A stretch of DNA of 64,000 nucleotides from positions 1-64,000 of the forward strand of contig PWZL01000067.1 of assembly GCA_003567475.1 (NCBI GenBank). The letters are read 5' to 3'. This stretch comes from Gammaproteobacteria bacterium (GTDB lineage Bacteria; Pseudomonadota; Gammaproteobacteria; Steroidobacterales; PWYM01). Positions within the stretch are counted from its first letter, which is position 1. Each line of letters starts with the position of its first letter. Positions 38,330 through 49,100 of the stretch are shown here, piece by piece. Below the pieces are notes generated by a model. That model worked only from the letters and a program-made list of their open reading frames with translations. It was not told the DNA's origin and did not search any database. A program made the position numbers and the translations under genes.

Positions 38330-39436
38330 TCAGCCCGCCGCGGTGGCGGCAAGCGTCAGGCGCAGGTCGTCGCCAACCCGGCGGCAGTCGCGCCAGGCCA
38401 GCCGCGGCGCTGCGGCCAGGCGTTCCAGCCCCGGCAGCGCAAGCATGCCGCGGGCGAGGTCGCCGAGCAGACAGGGCGCGAGGTAAATCACCCAGACGTC
38501 GACCAGTCCGGCCCCGGCAAGCTCGCCAACCAGCGTCGGCCCGGCCTCGACCAGCACGTCATTGGCACCGAGCTCGCCGAGCTGCCGGAGCACCTCGGGC
38601 AAGGCACAGCCGCCATGACCGCCCGCCACTCGCAGCACGCGGGCGCCGGCGCCCTCCAGTCGGGCCTGCGCGCCGGCCTCCGCGCCCGCCGTGGCAAACA
38701 CCACCGCACGCCCGTCGGCGCCGATGATACGCGCCTCTGGCGGCGTGCGCAGCGTGCTGTCCACGACGGCCCGCAGCGGCTGCAGGCAGGTCGCAACCAG
38801 ATCCGCACGCCGCACGTCCAGCCGCGGGTCATCGGCCAGCAGCGTGCCGCTGCCCGTCAGCACCGCGCCGCTGCAGGCGCGCCACCACTGGACATCTGCG
38901 CGGGCCGCAGGCCCGGTGATCCACTGGCTTTCGCCGTCGGCCATGGCGGTGCGCCCGTCCAGACTGGCGGCAAGCTTGACCGTCACCCGCGGTCGGCCCG
39001 TGCGCATTCTTTGGATGAACCCCGCATTCAGGTCACTGGCCTGCGCCGCCAGCACCCCCCCCAGGACCTCGATACCCGCAGCGCGCAAGCGCGCGGCACC
39101 GCGCCCGGCAACAGCCGGATTGGGATCGTCGTGGGCATACACCACCCGAGCCACGCCGGCACGGATCAACGCGTCGGTACAGGGCGGCGTGCGCCCGTGG
39201 TGATTGCAGGGCTCGAGCGACACGTAGGCGGTCGCGCCGCGGGCGCGCGCGCCGGCTGCATCCAGGGCCACGGCCTCGGCATGGCCTTCACCCGCGCGCC
39301 GGTGCCAGCCCTCGCCCACGACCTGCTCACCGGCCACCAGCACGCAGCCCACGCGCGGATTGGGGTCCGTCCCGGTGACGCCGCGGCGGGCCAGTGCGAG
39401 GGCCCGCGCCATCCAGGCTTCATCCGCGGAAGTCAC
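38330..39436 (-). CDS. ribD: Bifunctional riboflavin deaminase / 5-amino-6-ribosylaminouracil reductase
   Basis: Carries out the deamination and reduction steps after GTP ring opening. The 368-residue protein has the N-terminal deaminase with zinc motif GHAEAVAL and [14 protein letters not shown], and a C-terminal reductase with [23 protein letters not shown] and a late [21 protein letters not shown]. The start is a GTG that overlaps the nrdR stop codon as GTGA, so translation is coupled. No FMN riboswitch is seen upstream. Confidence 0.96.
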   Translation of the reverse strand: MTSADEAWMARALALARRGVTGTDPNPRVGCVLVAGEQVVGEGWHRRAGEGHAEAVALDAAGARARGATAYVSLEPCNHHGRTPPCTDALIRAGVARVVYAHDDPNPAVAGRGAARLRAAGIEVLGGVLAAQASDLNAGFIQRMRTGRPRVTVKLAASLDGRTAMADGESQWITGPAARADVQWWRACSGAVLTGSGTLLADDPRLDVRRADLVATCLQPLRAVVDSTLRTPPEARIIGADGRAVVFATAGAEAGAQARLEGAGARVLRVAGGHGGCALPEVLRQLGELGANDVLVEAGPTLVGELAGAGLVDVWVIYLAPCLLGDLARGMLALPGLERLAAAPRLAWRDCRRVGDDLRLTLAATAAG

Positions 39437-39942
39437 GAGTCGCCGTCGTCAGGCAGCAGGGACATCTGGCGACGGGCGGCGCTGGCGCGCGCAAGCTGCT
39501 GCAGGCGCTGGATTTCCTCTTCGAATTCGGTGACGTCCTGGAAACTGCGGTACACCGACGCGAAGCGCACATAGGCGACCTCGTCGAGCTCGCGCAGGGC
39601 CTCCATCACCAGATCCCCCAACCGCGCCGCCGGGATTTCGCGCTCGCCCATGGTCTGCAGGCGGTGCACGATGCGTTGAATCGCCGCCTCCATGTCTTCG
39701 ACCGCCACCGGGCGCTTTTCGAGAGCACGGGTCATGCCGGTCCGCAGCTTGCCTTCGTCGAAGGGTTCACGACGGCCATCGCGCTTGACCAGTCGCGGGG
39801 CGACCAGCTCGGGCGATTCGAAGGTGGTGAAGCGCTCACTGCAGTTCAGGCATTCGCGCCGCCGCCGCACCTGGCGCCCCTCCGCGGCCAGCCGCGAATC
39901 GATGACCTTGGTCTCGTCGTGGCCGCAGAAGGGACAATGCAT
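39433..39942 (-). CDS. nrdR: Transcriptional repressor NrdR
   Basis: Zinc-ribbon plus ATP-cone repressor of ribonucleotide reductase genes. The 169-residue protein starts [17 protein letters not shown], has the second cysteine pair in [15 protein letters not shown], and carries the ATP-cone segment [20 protein letters not shown]. The C-terminus extends about 15 residues beyond the usual length. GGAG lies seven bases before ATG 39942. It lies between glyA and ribD, a common arrangement. No NrdR boxes are expected here because no nrd genes are in the window. Confidence 0.97.
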   Translation of the reverse strand: MHCPFCGHDETKVIDSRLAAEGRQVRRRRECLNCSERFTTFESPELVAPRLVKRDGRREPFDEGKLRTGMTRALEKRPVAVEDMEAAIQRIVHRLQTMGEREIPAARLGDLVMEALRELDEVAYVRFASVYRSFQDVTEFEEEIQRLQQLARASAARRQMSLLPDDGDS

Positions 39943-39964
39943 GCGCGATCTCCGCCGAGCCCGC

Positions 39965-41227
39965 CTACCGCCTCGGCGCGTACACCGGGAAGCGGGCACA
40001 CAGCTCGACCACCCGCTCACGCACCTCGTCGATGCGGCTGTCATTGCCGATGTCGTCCAGCACATCAGCGATCCAGCCGCTCATCTGTGCCGTCTCCTCT
40101 TCACCAAATCCGCGGGTGGTGATCGCCGGCGTGCCCATCCGCAAGCCGCTGGTGACAAACGGCGAGCGCGGATCGTTGGGCACCGCGTTCTTGTTGACGG
40201 TGATGTTGGCCCGACCCAGCGCCGCCTCGGCATCCTTGCCGGTGATGTCCTTGTCGACCAGGTCGACCAGGATGAGGTGATTGTCGGTGCCGCCGGAGAC
40301 GATGCGATAGCCACGCTCGGCAAGCACCTGCGCCATGCAGCGGGCATTGGCGATGACCTGGTACTGGTACTCGGTGAAGGCCGGCTCCAGCGCTTCCCGG
40401 AAGGCCACCGCCTTGGCCGCGATGACGTGCATGAGCGGCCCGCCCTGGGTCCCCGGGAATACCAGCGAGTTGAACTTTTTCGTGATCTCGTCGTTGCGCC
40501 GGGCGAGGATCAGGCCGCCACGCGGCCCACGCAGGGTCTTGTGGGTCGTGGTGGTGACCACGTCAGCCACGGGCACGGGACTCGGATAGGCACCGGCGGC
40601 CACCAGCCCCGCGATGTGCGCCATGTCGACCATGAACCACGCACCCACACTGTCGGCGATGTCACGGAAACGCTGCCAGTCGACGATACGCGAATAGGCC
40701 GAGAAGCCAGCAATGATCAGCTTTGGACGGTGTTGCTCCGCCAGTGCGGCAACCTGATCGTAGTCGATCTTGCTGCCCGAGGCCTCGAGACCGTACTGAT
40801 GGGCATCGAACAGCTTGCCGGAGAAGTTGACCTTCGCGCCGTGGGTCAGATGGCCACCATGATCGAGGCTCATGCCCAGGATGCCATCACCCGCGTTCAG
40901 CAGGGCGAGATAGACCGCCGCGTTGGCCTGCGAGCCAGAGTGAGGCTGGACGTTGGCATAGTCGGCGCCGAACAGCTGACAGGCCCGTTCGATGGCCAGC
41001 CGCTCGGCCACGTCGACGTACTCGCAGCCGCCGTAGTAGCGTTTGCCGGGATAGCCTTCAGCGTACTTGTTGGTCAGGACCGACCCCTGGGCTTCAAGCA
41101 CCCGTGGGCTGGCATAGTTTTCCGAGGCGATGAGCTCGAGGTGATCCTCCTGGCGGCGCTCCTCGTCGCGGATCGCGGTGGCAAGTTCGGGATCGAACCC
41201 GGCGATGGTCATATCGGCGTCGAACAC
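39965..41227 (-). CDS. glyA: Serine hydroxymethyltransferase
   Basis: PLP enzyme interconverting serine and glycine with one-carbon transfer to tetrahydrofolate. The 420-residue protein shows [38 protein letters not shown] and the PLP-lysine motif [18 protein letters not shown]. The start is GTG 41227, six bases after AAGGAG; an ATG five codons in is possible but has a worse site. It is upstream of nrdR on the same strand with 22 bases between. Confidence 0.98.
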   Translation of the reverse strand: MFDADMTIAGFDPELATAIRDEERRQEDHLELIASENYASPRVLEAQGSVLTNKYAEGYPGKRYYGGCEYVDVAERLAIERACQLFGADYANVQPHSGSQANAAVYLALLNAGDGILGMSLDHGGHLTHGAKVNFSGKLFDAHQYGLEASGSKIDYDQVAALAEQHRPKLIIAGFSAYSRIVDWQRFRDIADSVGAWFMVDMAHIAGLVAAGAYPSPVPVADVVTTTTHKTLRGPRGGLILARRNDEITKKFNSLVFPGTQGGPLMHVIAAKAVAFREALEPAFTEYQYQVIANARCMAQVLAERGYRIVSGGTDNHLILVDLVDKDITGKDAEAALGRANITVNKNAVPNDPRSPFVTSGLRMGTPAITTRGFGEEETAQMSGWIADVLDDIGNDSRIDEVRERVVELCARFPVYAPRR

Positions 41228-41324
41228 GGTGCGCTCCTTGGGACGGTGCTGCCGGACGGCGTCCCTGCCGCCGGCTCAGGTGGCAATTGTAACAGTGACG
41301 CCGGGCGGCGCGGCGCAGCCCGCC

Positions 41325-42314
41325 TCAGTCGGCCGCCTCGCCGTAGGCCGCGAAGGCGGCGAGCACGGCGGTCCACGCCCGGCCCAGGTTGTCGCGGTTG
41401 TAGCCTCCGCCGCCCATGGCGACCACGCGGCCCTGGGCATGGCGCTCGGCCAGCACGCAGAGCCGCTCGGCGGCGTGCGCATGGGCGGCCTCGGAGAAGC
41501 GCAGATGCGTGATCGGGTCGCCGGCCAGGCTGTCGGCGCCGCACTGGAACAGAATGAATTCCGGGCGCGACGACTCCAGGTACGCCTCGATCTCGGCCCA
41601 GGCGGCGAAGAATTCGGCATCCCCCGCGCCAGGCGGCAACGGCAGGTTGAGCTTGGTGCCGGCGGCCGGGCCGCGGCCGGATTCCACCCGCGCACCGGTG
41701 CCGGGATAAAGGTAGCGACCGTCTTCATGGGTATCGGCGAACAGCATGCCGGGATCGTCTTCAAAGCCGTAGAACACCCCGTCGCCATGATGGGCATCGA
41801 TGTCGACATAGGCCACGCGCGAGAGCCCATAGCGTTGCCGCAGGACCTCTGCAGCGATGGCGCAGTCGTTGAACACGCAGAATCCGGCCGCCGAACTGCG
41901 CGAGGCATGGTGCAGCCCGGCAATGGGCACGAACGCCCGCCCGCCGGTGACCATGACCTGTTCCACCGCGCGCAGCGTCGCGCCCACCACCCAGCAGGCC
42001 GCTTCGTAGATTCCGGGGACCGCTGGCGTATCACCACCATCCAGGTACCCCGCGCCCTCGCGCGAGCGCCGCTCCACCAGATCGACGTAAGCGGAGGTGT
42101 GGAACAGGGCCAGTTCCTCGCGCGTCGCCTGCCGGGGCTGCAGATGCGCCACCCGCTCGAGCAGGCCCGCCGCGCGGGCGGCACGCATGAACGCCTCGTG
42201 GCGGTCGGGGCCGAACGGATGCCCATGGCCAAAGCCGTACGCGGCAATCTCCGGCCCGGACACGAGCACGGTGGCGCCAGGGACAATGTCGCGGGTCTCG
42301 ATCGGCTGGTGCAT
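41325..42314 (-). CDS. Histone-deacetylase-fold amidohydrolase
   Basis: A zinc-dependent deacetylase of the HDAC / AcuC / acetylpolyamine amidohydrolase superfamily, 329 residues. It has GHGHPFGPDRHEAFM near the N-terminus, IAGLHHASRSSAAGFCVFND with the paired catalytic histidines, VAYVDIDAHHGDGVFYGF with zinc ligands, LFQCGADSLAGDP and MGGGGYN. ATG 42314 was chosen because a longer frame would run into the divergent ettA promoter. The substrate (acetyl-lysine protein, acetylpolyamine or other) cannot be told from sequence alone. Divergent from ettA. Confidence 0.9.
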   Translation of the reverse strand: MHQPIETRDIVPGATVLVSGPEIAAYGFGHGHPFGPDRHEAFMRAARAAGLLERVAHLQPRQATREELALFHTSAYVDLVERRSREGAGYLDGGDTPAVPGIYEAACWVVGATLRAVEQVMVTGGRAFVPIAGLHHASRSSAAGFCVFNDCAIAAEVLRQRYGLSRVAYVDIDAHHGDGVFYGFEDDPGMLFADTHEDGRYLYPGTGARVESGRGPAAGTKLNLPLPPGAGDAEFFAAWAEIEAYLESSRPEFILFQCGADSLAGDPITHLRFSEAAHAHAAERLCVLAERHAQGRVVAMGGGGYNRDNLGRAWTAVLAAFAAYGEAAD

Positions 42315-42433
42315 GGCCAGGGACTGGGTGACGGGAAGGCGCGAGTGTATCAGCTTGGCCACCAGACGCCGTGACAAGCGGCGCATCCAGGGTCGATAAT
42401 GACGGGTTTACATCGAGCCCGAGCCCAGAACCC

Positions 42434-44101
42434 ATGGCCCAGTACATCTACACCATGAACCGGGTGGCCAAAGTCGTGCCACCCAAGCGTTACATCCTCC
42501 GCGACATCTCACTGTCGTTCTTTCCCGGCGCCAAGATCGGCGTACTCGGCCTGAACGGCGCGGGCAAGTCGACGCTGCTGCGGATCATGGCCGGCATCGA
42601 CCGTGACTTCGAGGGCGAGGCGCGCCCGCAGCCCGGGATCAAGATCGGTTATCTCTCGCAGGAACCCGAGCTCGATCCGACCAAGAACGTGCGCGGCAAT
42701 GTCGAGGACGGCATCGCCGAACTGGTCGAGGCGCAGCAGGCGCTCGAGCAGGTGTACGCCGCCTACGCCGAGCCCGATGCCGACTTCGATGCGCTGGCGA
42801 AGAAACAGGGCGAGCTCGAGAACCTGCTCCAGGCCGCGGACGCCCACAACCTCGACCGCAAGCTCGAGGTTGCCGGCGATGCCCTGCGTCTGCCGCCCTG
42901 GGAGGCGGACGTGACCAAACTCTCCGGCGGCGAGCGCCGGCGGGTCGCGCTGTGCCGCCTGCTGCTGTCGGCGCCGGACATGCTGCTTCTCGACGAACCG
43001 ACCAACCACCTGGACGCCGAGAGCGTGGCCTGGCTCGAGCGTTTCCTGGAAGAGTACCCGGGCACGGTCATCGCAGTGACCCATGACCGCTATTTCCTCG
43101 ACAACGTGGCGGGCTGGATCCTCGAGCTCGATCGTGGACACGGTATTCCGTGGCAGGGCAACTACTCCTCATGGCTGGAGCAGAAAGAACAGCGCCTGGC
43201 CATCGAGGAGAAGCAGGAAGAAGGCCGGCGCAAGGCCATGCAGGCCGAACTCGAGTGGGTGCGCCAGAACCCCAAGGGCCGCCAGGCGAAGAGCAAGGCA
43301 CGCCTGCAGCGTTTCGAGGAGCTCTCCTCGCAGGAATACCAGCAGCGCAACGAAACCAACGAGATCTACATCCCGCCGGGTCCCCGGCTCGGCGATCTCG
43401 TCATCGAGGCGCGTGGCGTGGCCAAGGCCTTCGGCGAGAAGGTGCTGTTCGACGGGGTGGATTTCCAGATCCCACCCGGGGCCATCGTCGGCATCATCGG
43501 CCCGAACGGGGCCGGCAAGACCACCCTGTTCCGCATGATCACCGGTCAGGCGGAACCCGATCGCGGCGAGATCCGGATTGGCGACACCGTCCAGATGGCC
43601 TACGTCGATCAGTCCCGCCAGGACCTCGACGACGCCAAGACGGTCTGGGAGGAAATCTCCGAGGGCGCCGACATGATCCGGGTCGGCAGTTACGAGACCC
43701 CCTCGCGCGCCTATGTCGGGCGCTTCAACTTCCGGGGCAGTACCCAGCAGCAGAAAATCGGCCTGCTCTCGGGCGGCGAGCGCAATCGGGTCCATCTGGC
43801 CAAGGTGCTGAAGTCGGGCGGGAACGTCATCCTCCTGGATGAGCCCACCAACGACCTCGATGTCGAGACGCTGCGGGCGCTCGAAGAGGCGCTGCTTGAG
43901 TTCCCCGGCTGTGCCATGGTCATTTCTCATGACCGCTGGTTCCTGGACCGCATCGCCACCCATATCCTCGCCTTCGAGGGCGACAGTCAGGTGGTCTGGT
44001 TCCAGGGCAACTACGCCGACTACGCCGAGGATCTCAAGCGCCGTCGCGGCGGCGACGCCGAGCAGCCCCACCGCATCCGCTACCGGCGTCTGGAGGGCTG
44101 A
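42434..44101 (+). CDS. ettA: Energy-dependent translational throttle protein EttA (ABC-F)
   Basis: ABC-F ATPase that binds the ribosomal E site and gates the first elongation steps according to energy level. The 555-residue protein starts [19 protein letters not shown] and has two ATPase domains: Walker [12 protein letters not shown] and [11 protein letters not shown], signatures LSGGERRR and LSGGERNR, and [11 protein letters not shown] and [11 protein letters not shown]. The characteristic arm and the PtIM linker with [21 protein letters not shown] lie between them. This matches EttA rather than Uup or YheS. It is monocistronic as far as visible. Confidence 0.97.
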   Translation: MAQYIYTMNRVAKVVPPKRYILRDISLSFFPGAKIGVLGLNGAGKSTLLRIMAGIDRDFEGEARPQPGIKIGYLSQEPELDPTKNVRGNVEDGIAELVEAQQALEQVYAAYAEPDADFDALAKKQGELENLLQAADAHNLDRKLEVAGDALRLPPWEADVTKLSGGERRRVALCRLLLSAPDMLLLDEPTNHLDAESVAWLERFLEEYPGTVIAVTHDRYFLDNVAGWILELDRGHGIPWQGNYSSWLEQKEQRLAIEEKQEEGRRKAMQAELEWVRQNPKGRQAKSKARLQRFEELSSQEYQQRNETNEIYIPPGPRLGDLVIEARGVAKAFGEKVLFDGVDFQIPPGAIVGIIGPNGAGKTTLFRMITGQAEPDRGEIRIGDTVQMAYVDQSRQDLDDAKTVWEEISEGADMIRVGSYETPSRAYVGRFNFRGSTQQQKIGLLSGGERNRVHLAKVLKSGGNVILLDEPTNDLDVETLRALEEALLEFPGCAMVISHDRWFLDRIATHILAFEGDSQVVWFQGNYADYAEDLKRRRGGDAEQPHRIRYRRLEG

Positions 44102-44156
44102 GCGCGGGCCCCAGGAGGCTGGCGCCCCACGCGTAGGCTGCATAGACTCGCCCGGC

Positions 44157-44490
44157 ATGTGGATTCTCACGCCGACCGGACTGCAGTCTCCCGCCGTACA
44201 GGCGCTGCCGGCGGACAGCCGAGGCGGCGTTTGACGAACTCGGTGAGGCTGGCCGACTGCGCATGTTCGACACGCTCGAGGAGATCGTCCGCCTCTGCGA
44301 GCTCGACGGGGACACCGCCCAGCGACTGCAGACGGTGATCTTCGACGGCGGCCAGCGACCCGAACCCCTGCCGGCCCTCGAGGCCGATAGTGCGGCCGTG
44401 CTGCTGGGGACGATGAAAGACCTGCTCTACCAGACCTTCATCCGCCGCGAGAAGCTGCTCCGCACCCTGCGCATGCGGCGATTTTTCGCC
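44157..44490 (+). pseudogene. Unidentified reading frame, apparently frameshifted, between ettA and the carotenoid oxygenase
   Basis: The 554 bases between ettA and the oxygenase hold a coding-like segment I cannot identify. From ATG 44157 a frame reads MWILTPTGLQSPAVQALPAD and stops at 44234. One frame over, without a start codon, the sequence reads AAFDELGEAGRLRMFDTLEEI and then LLGTMKDLLYQTFIRREKLL, with codon use like real genes here, until about 44480. Removing one C near 44219-44220 would join the two parts. This looks like a gene broken by a one-base change, a sequencing error or, less likely, programmed frameshifting. Bases 44490-44655 look non-coding and contain the leader of the oxygenase gene. 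The second part is in frame with the oxygenase. Confidence 0.4.
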
Positions 44491-44655
44491 AGGCAGGGGG
44501 ACGACGGGCCGCACGCAACCTGCTGCAGCGCAACATACCGGGCGCTTGCAGCCGGCCAGAGTCCTCCTCTACACTGGGGATACTTTCATAAACAGACTGA
44601 CTGGTCCGCAGGCGCCCCGAAACGGGCCGCGGCGCAGTCGGGGGGACGGACAGCG

Positions 44656-46137
44656 ATGGCACAGACAGCCCTGCATACCCGCAACGACACCGAGTTCGCG
44701 CCTGACGCGCCGTTCGGCGACGCCTGGGGGCCGGCCCTCATGGGCCCCTTCGCCCCGGTCGCGGATGAATCGGTATGGGACCGCCTCGAAGTCCATGGCG
44801 AAATCCCCGCCGACCTGAACGGCGTGTACCTGAGAAACGGCCCCAACCCCCGCTTCGCGCCACAGGGGCGCTACCACCCCTTCGACGGCGACGGGATGAT
44901 CCATGCGGCGCACTTTGCAGACGGACGGGTGGTCTATCGCAACCGCTGGGTACGTACCGATGCCTGGCAGGAAGAAGACCGCGCCGGCCAGGCCACCTAC
45001 TACGGCATTCGCGAGACGCTCAAGGGCCGCACCGACAAGCGGCTCAAGGACGCGGCGAACACCGATGTCATCGGCCATGGCGGCATCGCGCTGGCCAGCT
45101 GGTACATGTCCGGCGACATCTACATGCTGGATCCGATCACCCTCGAGACCCTGGGCAAGGCGCCGTACGCCAAGCGCCACGGTGGCGGCTTCTCCGCGCA
45201 CTCGAAGGTGGACGAGCAGACCGGCGAGCTGATGTTCTTCGATTACTGGAACGAAGCCCCGTACATGAGCTACGGCGTGGTGGCGGCGGATGGCACCGTG
45301 AAAAATCATGTGCCCATCGAACTGCCCGGGCCGCGCCTGCCCCATGACATGGCGATCACCGAGCACTATTCGATCCTGCATGACCTGCCGCTGTTCCATG
45401 ACGAAGCGGCGATGGCGCTGGGCCGACACAAACTGAGATTCCACCCGGAAATGCCGACCCGCTTCGGCGTGATTCCGCGCCACGGGGCCGCCCACGACAT
45501 CCGCTGGTTCGAGTTCTCGCCCTGCTTCCTCTATCACGTGGTCAATGCCTGGGAGGAAGGTGACGAGGTGGTGATGGTCGCCTGCCGGTATATGCCGGAA
45601 CGCACCGCCAGCGGCGATATCGACGCCGAGCGCACCGCACGCAACATCGCCGAACTCAAGATGCGGTCGCGCCTCTGGCGCTGGCGCATGAACATGAAGA
45701 CCGGCGAGACCCGCGAGGAGCAGCTCGATGATCGTTACAACATCGAGTTCCCGAGCCTGCGCGCCGAGCAGACGGGTCGCAAGACCCGTTGGGGCTACGT
45801 GGTGGATCACGACCCCGACATCCTGCACTGGACGGGCATTCGCAAGTTCAACACCGATACTGGCGAGTGCGTGGGCGAGTTCAGCGACGGCGCGGCGCAC
45901 ACCTGGTATTCCGAGCCCTGGTTTGCACCGGCCGACGGCGGCACCCGCGAGGACGATGGCTACGTGGTCGCATTTGCCTGGAACCAGGCCGACCGCCAGC
46001 AGCAGCTGCAGGTGTTCGATGCCCGCGACCTCAGTGCCGGACCGGTGGCGCGGGTGATGCTGCCGCGACGGGTACCCGTCGGCTTCCACGCCTGCTGGAT
46101 CGCACAGAAGAACATCGGCCGCGCGCGCAGCGCCTGA
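44656..46137 (+). CDS. Carotenoid cleavage oxygenase (RPE65/CCD family)
   Basis: Non-haem iron dioxygenase of 493 residues with the family opening PADLNGVYLRNGPNPRF and FDGDGMIHAAHF. The four iron-ligand histidines can be placed in FSAHSKVDEQTGEL, HDMAITEHYSILHDLPLF, CFLYHVVNAWEEGDEV and the C-terminal PVGFHACWI. ATG 44656 is preceded by a GGGGGA-type site. The frame is open upstream into the unidentified sequence, but CCD homology starts at this ATG. Substrates could be carotenoids, apocarotenoids or stilbene/lignin-type phenylpropanoids; no carotenoid genes are nearby to decide. It faces purL convergently. Confidence 0.93.
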   Translation: MAQTALHTRNDTEFAPDAPFGDAWGPALMGPFAPVADESVWDRLEVHGEIPADLNGVYLRNGPNPRFAPQGRYHPFDGDGMIHAAHFADGRVVYRNRWVRTDAWQEEDRAGQATYYGIRETLKGRTDKRLKDAANTDVIGHGGIALASWYMSGDIYMLDPITLETLGKAPYAKRHGGGFSAHSKVDEQTGELMFFDYWNEAPYMSYGVVAADGTVKNHVPIELPGPRLPHDMAITEHYSILHDLPLFHDEAAMALGRHKLRFHPEMPTRFGVIPRHGAAHDIRWFEFSPCFLYHVVNAWEEGDEVVMVACRYMPERTASGDIDAERTARNIAELKMRSRLWRWRMNMKTGETREEQLDDRYNIEFPSLRAEQTGRKTRWGYVVDHDPDILHWTGIRKFNTDTGECVGEFSDGAAHTWYSEPWFAPADGGTREDDGYVVAFAWNQADRQQQLQVFDARDLSAGPVARVMLPRRVPVGFHACWIAQKNIGRARSA

Positions 46138-46153
46138 GGACACCGCACCCAGC

Positions 46154-46188
46154 CCGGCGCCAGCGCGCGCGGGGTGGACGCTGGCCGG
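46154..46188. terminator. Inverted repeat between the oxygenase gene and purL
   Basis: Arms CCGGCGCCAGCG (46154-46165) and CGCTGGCCGG (46179-46188) pair with one bulged base around a 13-base loop, in the 58-base gap between two convergent stop codons. The position suits a bidirectional terminator, but neither side has a U-tract. Confidence 0.4.
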
Positions 46189-46195
46189 TCGGCGC

Positions 46196-49100
46196 TCAGC
46201 CGACCCAGCGGCGTGCGTTATACCAGAGCTGCATCCAGGGGCCGTCCTCACCCCAGTCGGGCGGATGCCAGGAATGCTGGACCGTGCGGAACACCCGTTC
46301 GGGATGCGGCATCATGATGGTGACCCGGCCGTCAAGGTTCGTCAGACCGCAGATGCCCTCGGGAGACCCGTTCGGATTCTCCGGATAGTGCTCGGTGGCG
46401 CGGCCCTCATGATCGACATAGCGCAAGCCCACCAGGCCCGACGCCAGCGCCTGTTGCTGCGCGTCCGGCGCCGTGAACACCGCCCTGCCCTCGCCGTGGG
46501 AACTGGCGATCAGCAGTCGCGAGCCCTGCATGCCGGCCAGCAGCACCGACGGCGAATCCAGCACCTCGACCAGTGACAGGCGTGCCTCGAACTGCTCGGA
46601 ACGGTTGCGCACGAAGCGCGGCCAGTGGGCCGTCCCGGGAATCAGCTCATGCAGTGCCGAGAGCATCTGACAGCCGTTGCAGACGCCGAGCGTGAAACGG
46701 TCGGTCCGCTCAAACCAGGCAGCAAACTGTTCGCGGGCGCGCGCATTGAACAGGATCGTCTTCGCCCAGCCCTCGCCGGCACCGAGCACATCGCCATAGC
46801 TGAAGCCGCCACAGGCGACCAGCCCCCGGAAACCGTCGAGCGTCCGCCGACCCTCGAGCAGATCGCTCATGTGCACATCCACGGCACTGAAGCCCGCGCG
46901 GTCGAAAGCTGCCGCCATCTCGACGTGTGAATTGACCCCCTGTTCACGCAGGATCGCAACCTCCGGCCGTGTCCGGCCGATGATCGCAGGCGCCTGCGGC
47001 CGAAATGACACGGCCACGCTGAGTCCCGGGTCGCCGTCATCAAGGCACAGCTCACGCGCCTCGTCCGCGCAGGCCGGGTGATCACGCAAGCGCTGCAGCC
47101 GCCAGCTGGTGTCAGACCAGGTGGCACGCAAGGCCAGGCGATCGGCCTCCAGCACGAGCTGCCCGCCCTGACGGACACGGATCGCGCGTCCCGGACACGC
47201 GTGTCCGAGCGGCACGAGCGCTGCGGCGAGCCCCGCGGCGGCAAACAGCTCGCGGGCTGTCTCCACGGCCCCGCCACGCAGTTGCAGGACGGCGCCGGGC
47301 TCCTCAGCAAACAACATTGCCAGGGCATCGGCCTCATCGGGCAGATCGATCTCCAGGCCACAGTGCCCGGCAAAGGCCATTTCCACCAGGGTCACCGCCA
47401 GTCCGCCATCGCTGCGGTCGTGGTAGGCGAGAATGGCCTCCTGCTGACGCAGCGCGGCGATGACCCGGAAGAACCCCGCCAGCGCCGCCGGGTCGTCGAG
47501 ATCCGCTGGCCCCTCACCGAGCGCGCCATACACCTGGGCAAGAATCGAGCCGCCGAGGCGGTTCTGGCCGGCAGACAGATCGACCAGCATCAGGGCACTG
47601 TCACCGGTGTCGAGACGCAGCCGGGGATCGAGGGTGCGGCGCGCATCACCGACGGGCGCGAAAGCCGAGATGATCAGCGACAGCGGCGCCAGCACCGTGT
47701 GCTCCTCGCCTTGCTCGGACCAGCGCATGCGCATGGACATCGAGTCCTTGCCCACGGGAATCGCGATCCCCAGGGCCGGGCAGAGGCTCTCGCCGAGCGC
47801 CCGCACCGTGTCATACAGCACGGCATCCTCGCCCGGGGCGCCCGTCGCGGCCATCCAGTTCGCCGACAGACGAACCTCCGCAAGACTGGCCACATCCGCC
47901 GCAGCGAGATTGGTGATCGCCTCGGCGACCGCCAGCCGTGCCGAAGCCGGCCCGGACAGCAGGGCCACCGGCGCACGCTCGCCCATGCTCATGGCCTCGC
48001 CGGCATAGCCGTCGAAGTCGGCGAGGGTCACGGCCACGTCGGCCACCGGCACTTGCCACGGACCGACCAGTTGGTCACGGGCGCTCAGGCCACCCACCGT
48101 GCGATCGCCGATGTGAATCAGAAAGGACTTGTCGGCGACCGCCGGATGGCTCAGCACACGGTGCAGCGCCTCGACCGGCGAGAGTCCGGCCGGCGTCCAG
48201 GGAACTGTCTGCACGGCTTGGTGGCGCACGTCGCGCAGCATCTTCGGCGCCTTGCCAAGCAACACGTCCATCGGCAGATCGACCGGACGGTTGTCGAACA
48301 CCGGATCGGTCACCGTCAGAAGCTGCTCGGCGGTGATGTCGCCAAGCACGGCGTACGGACAGCGCTCCCGTCGACACAGGGCATCGAAGGCCTCCAGCGC
48401 CGCAGGCGAGACCACCAGCACGTAGCGTTCCTGCGCCTCGTTACACCAGATCTCCATCGGCGACATGCCCGGCTCGTCGCTCGGGATGGCACGCAGGTCA
48501 ACCCGCGCGCCGCGGGCGCTGTGATCCACGGCCTCCGGCACGGCATTCGAAAGCCCGCCCGCGCCCACGTCGTGGATGAGCAGGACCGGGTTCGCGTCGC
48601 CCAGCGCCCAGCAGCGGTCGATCACCTCCTGGGCGCGACGCTGCATCTCCGGGTTGTCACGCTGCACGGAAGCGAAATCCAGCGCCTCGTCCCCCTCCCC
48701 GGCCTGCTTGGAGGAGGCTGCACCGCCACCCAGGCCGATGAGCATCGCCGGGCCGCCCAGCACGATCAGCTTGCCGCCAACCGGCACCTCGGCCTTCTCG
48801 ACATGCCTCTCGCGGATGTTTCCCAATCCGCCTGCGATCATGATCGGCTTGTGATAGCCGCGGGCGACCCGTGGATCGCCCGTCAGCTGTTCAAAGCTGC
48901 GGAAGTAACCGGCGAGATTGGGACGGCCAAACTCGTTGTTGAAGGCTGCCGCACCGATCGGCCCCTCGAGCATGATGTCGAGTGCTGAGGCGATGTGGCC
49001 CGGACGGCCGAAATCGAACTCCCAGGGGCGCGCTGCCCCCGGGATCCGCAGGTGCGAGACGGAGAACCCGCACAGTCCGGCCTTCGGCCGAGCGCCCCGG

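Noticed and set aside
35960-39960. Possible FMN riboswitch controlling the rib genes
   Set aside because: All gaps before ribD, ribE, ribB and ribH are under 55 bases or occupied by coding sequence, and the conserved RFN helices are not seen.
44167-44514. A 115-codon minus-strand frame in the ettA-oxygenase gap
   Set aside because: Codon use on the plus strand fits this genome better and the minus-strand product has no recognisable features or ribosome site.
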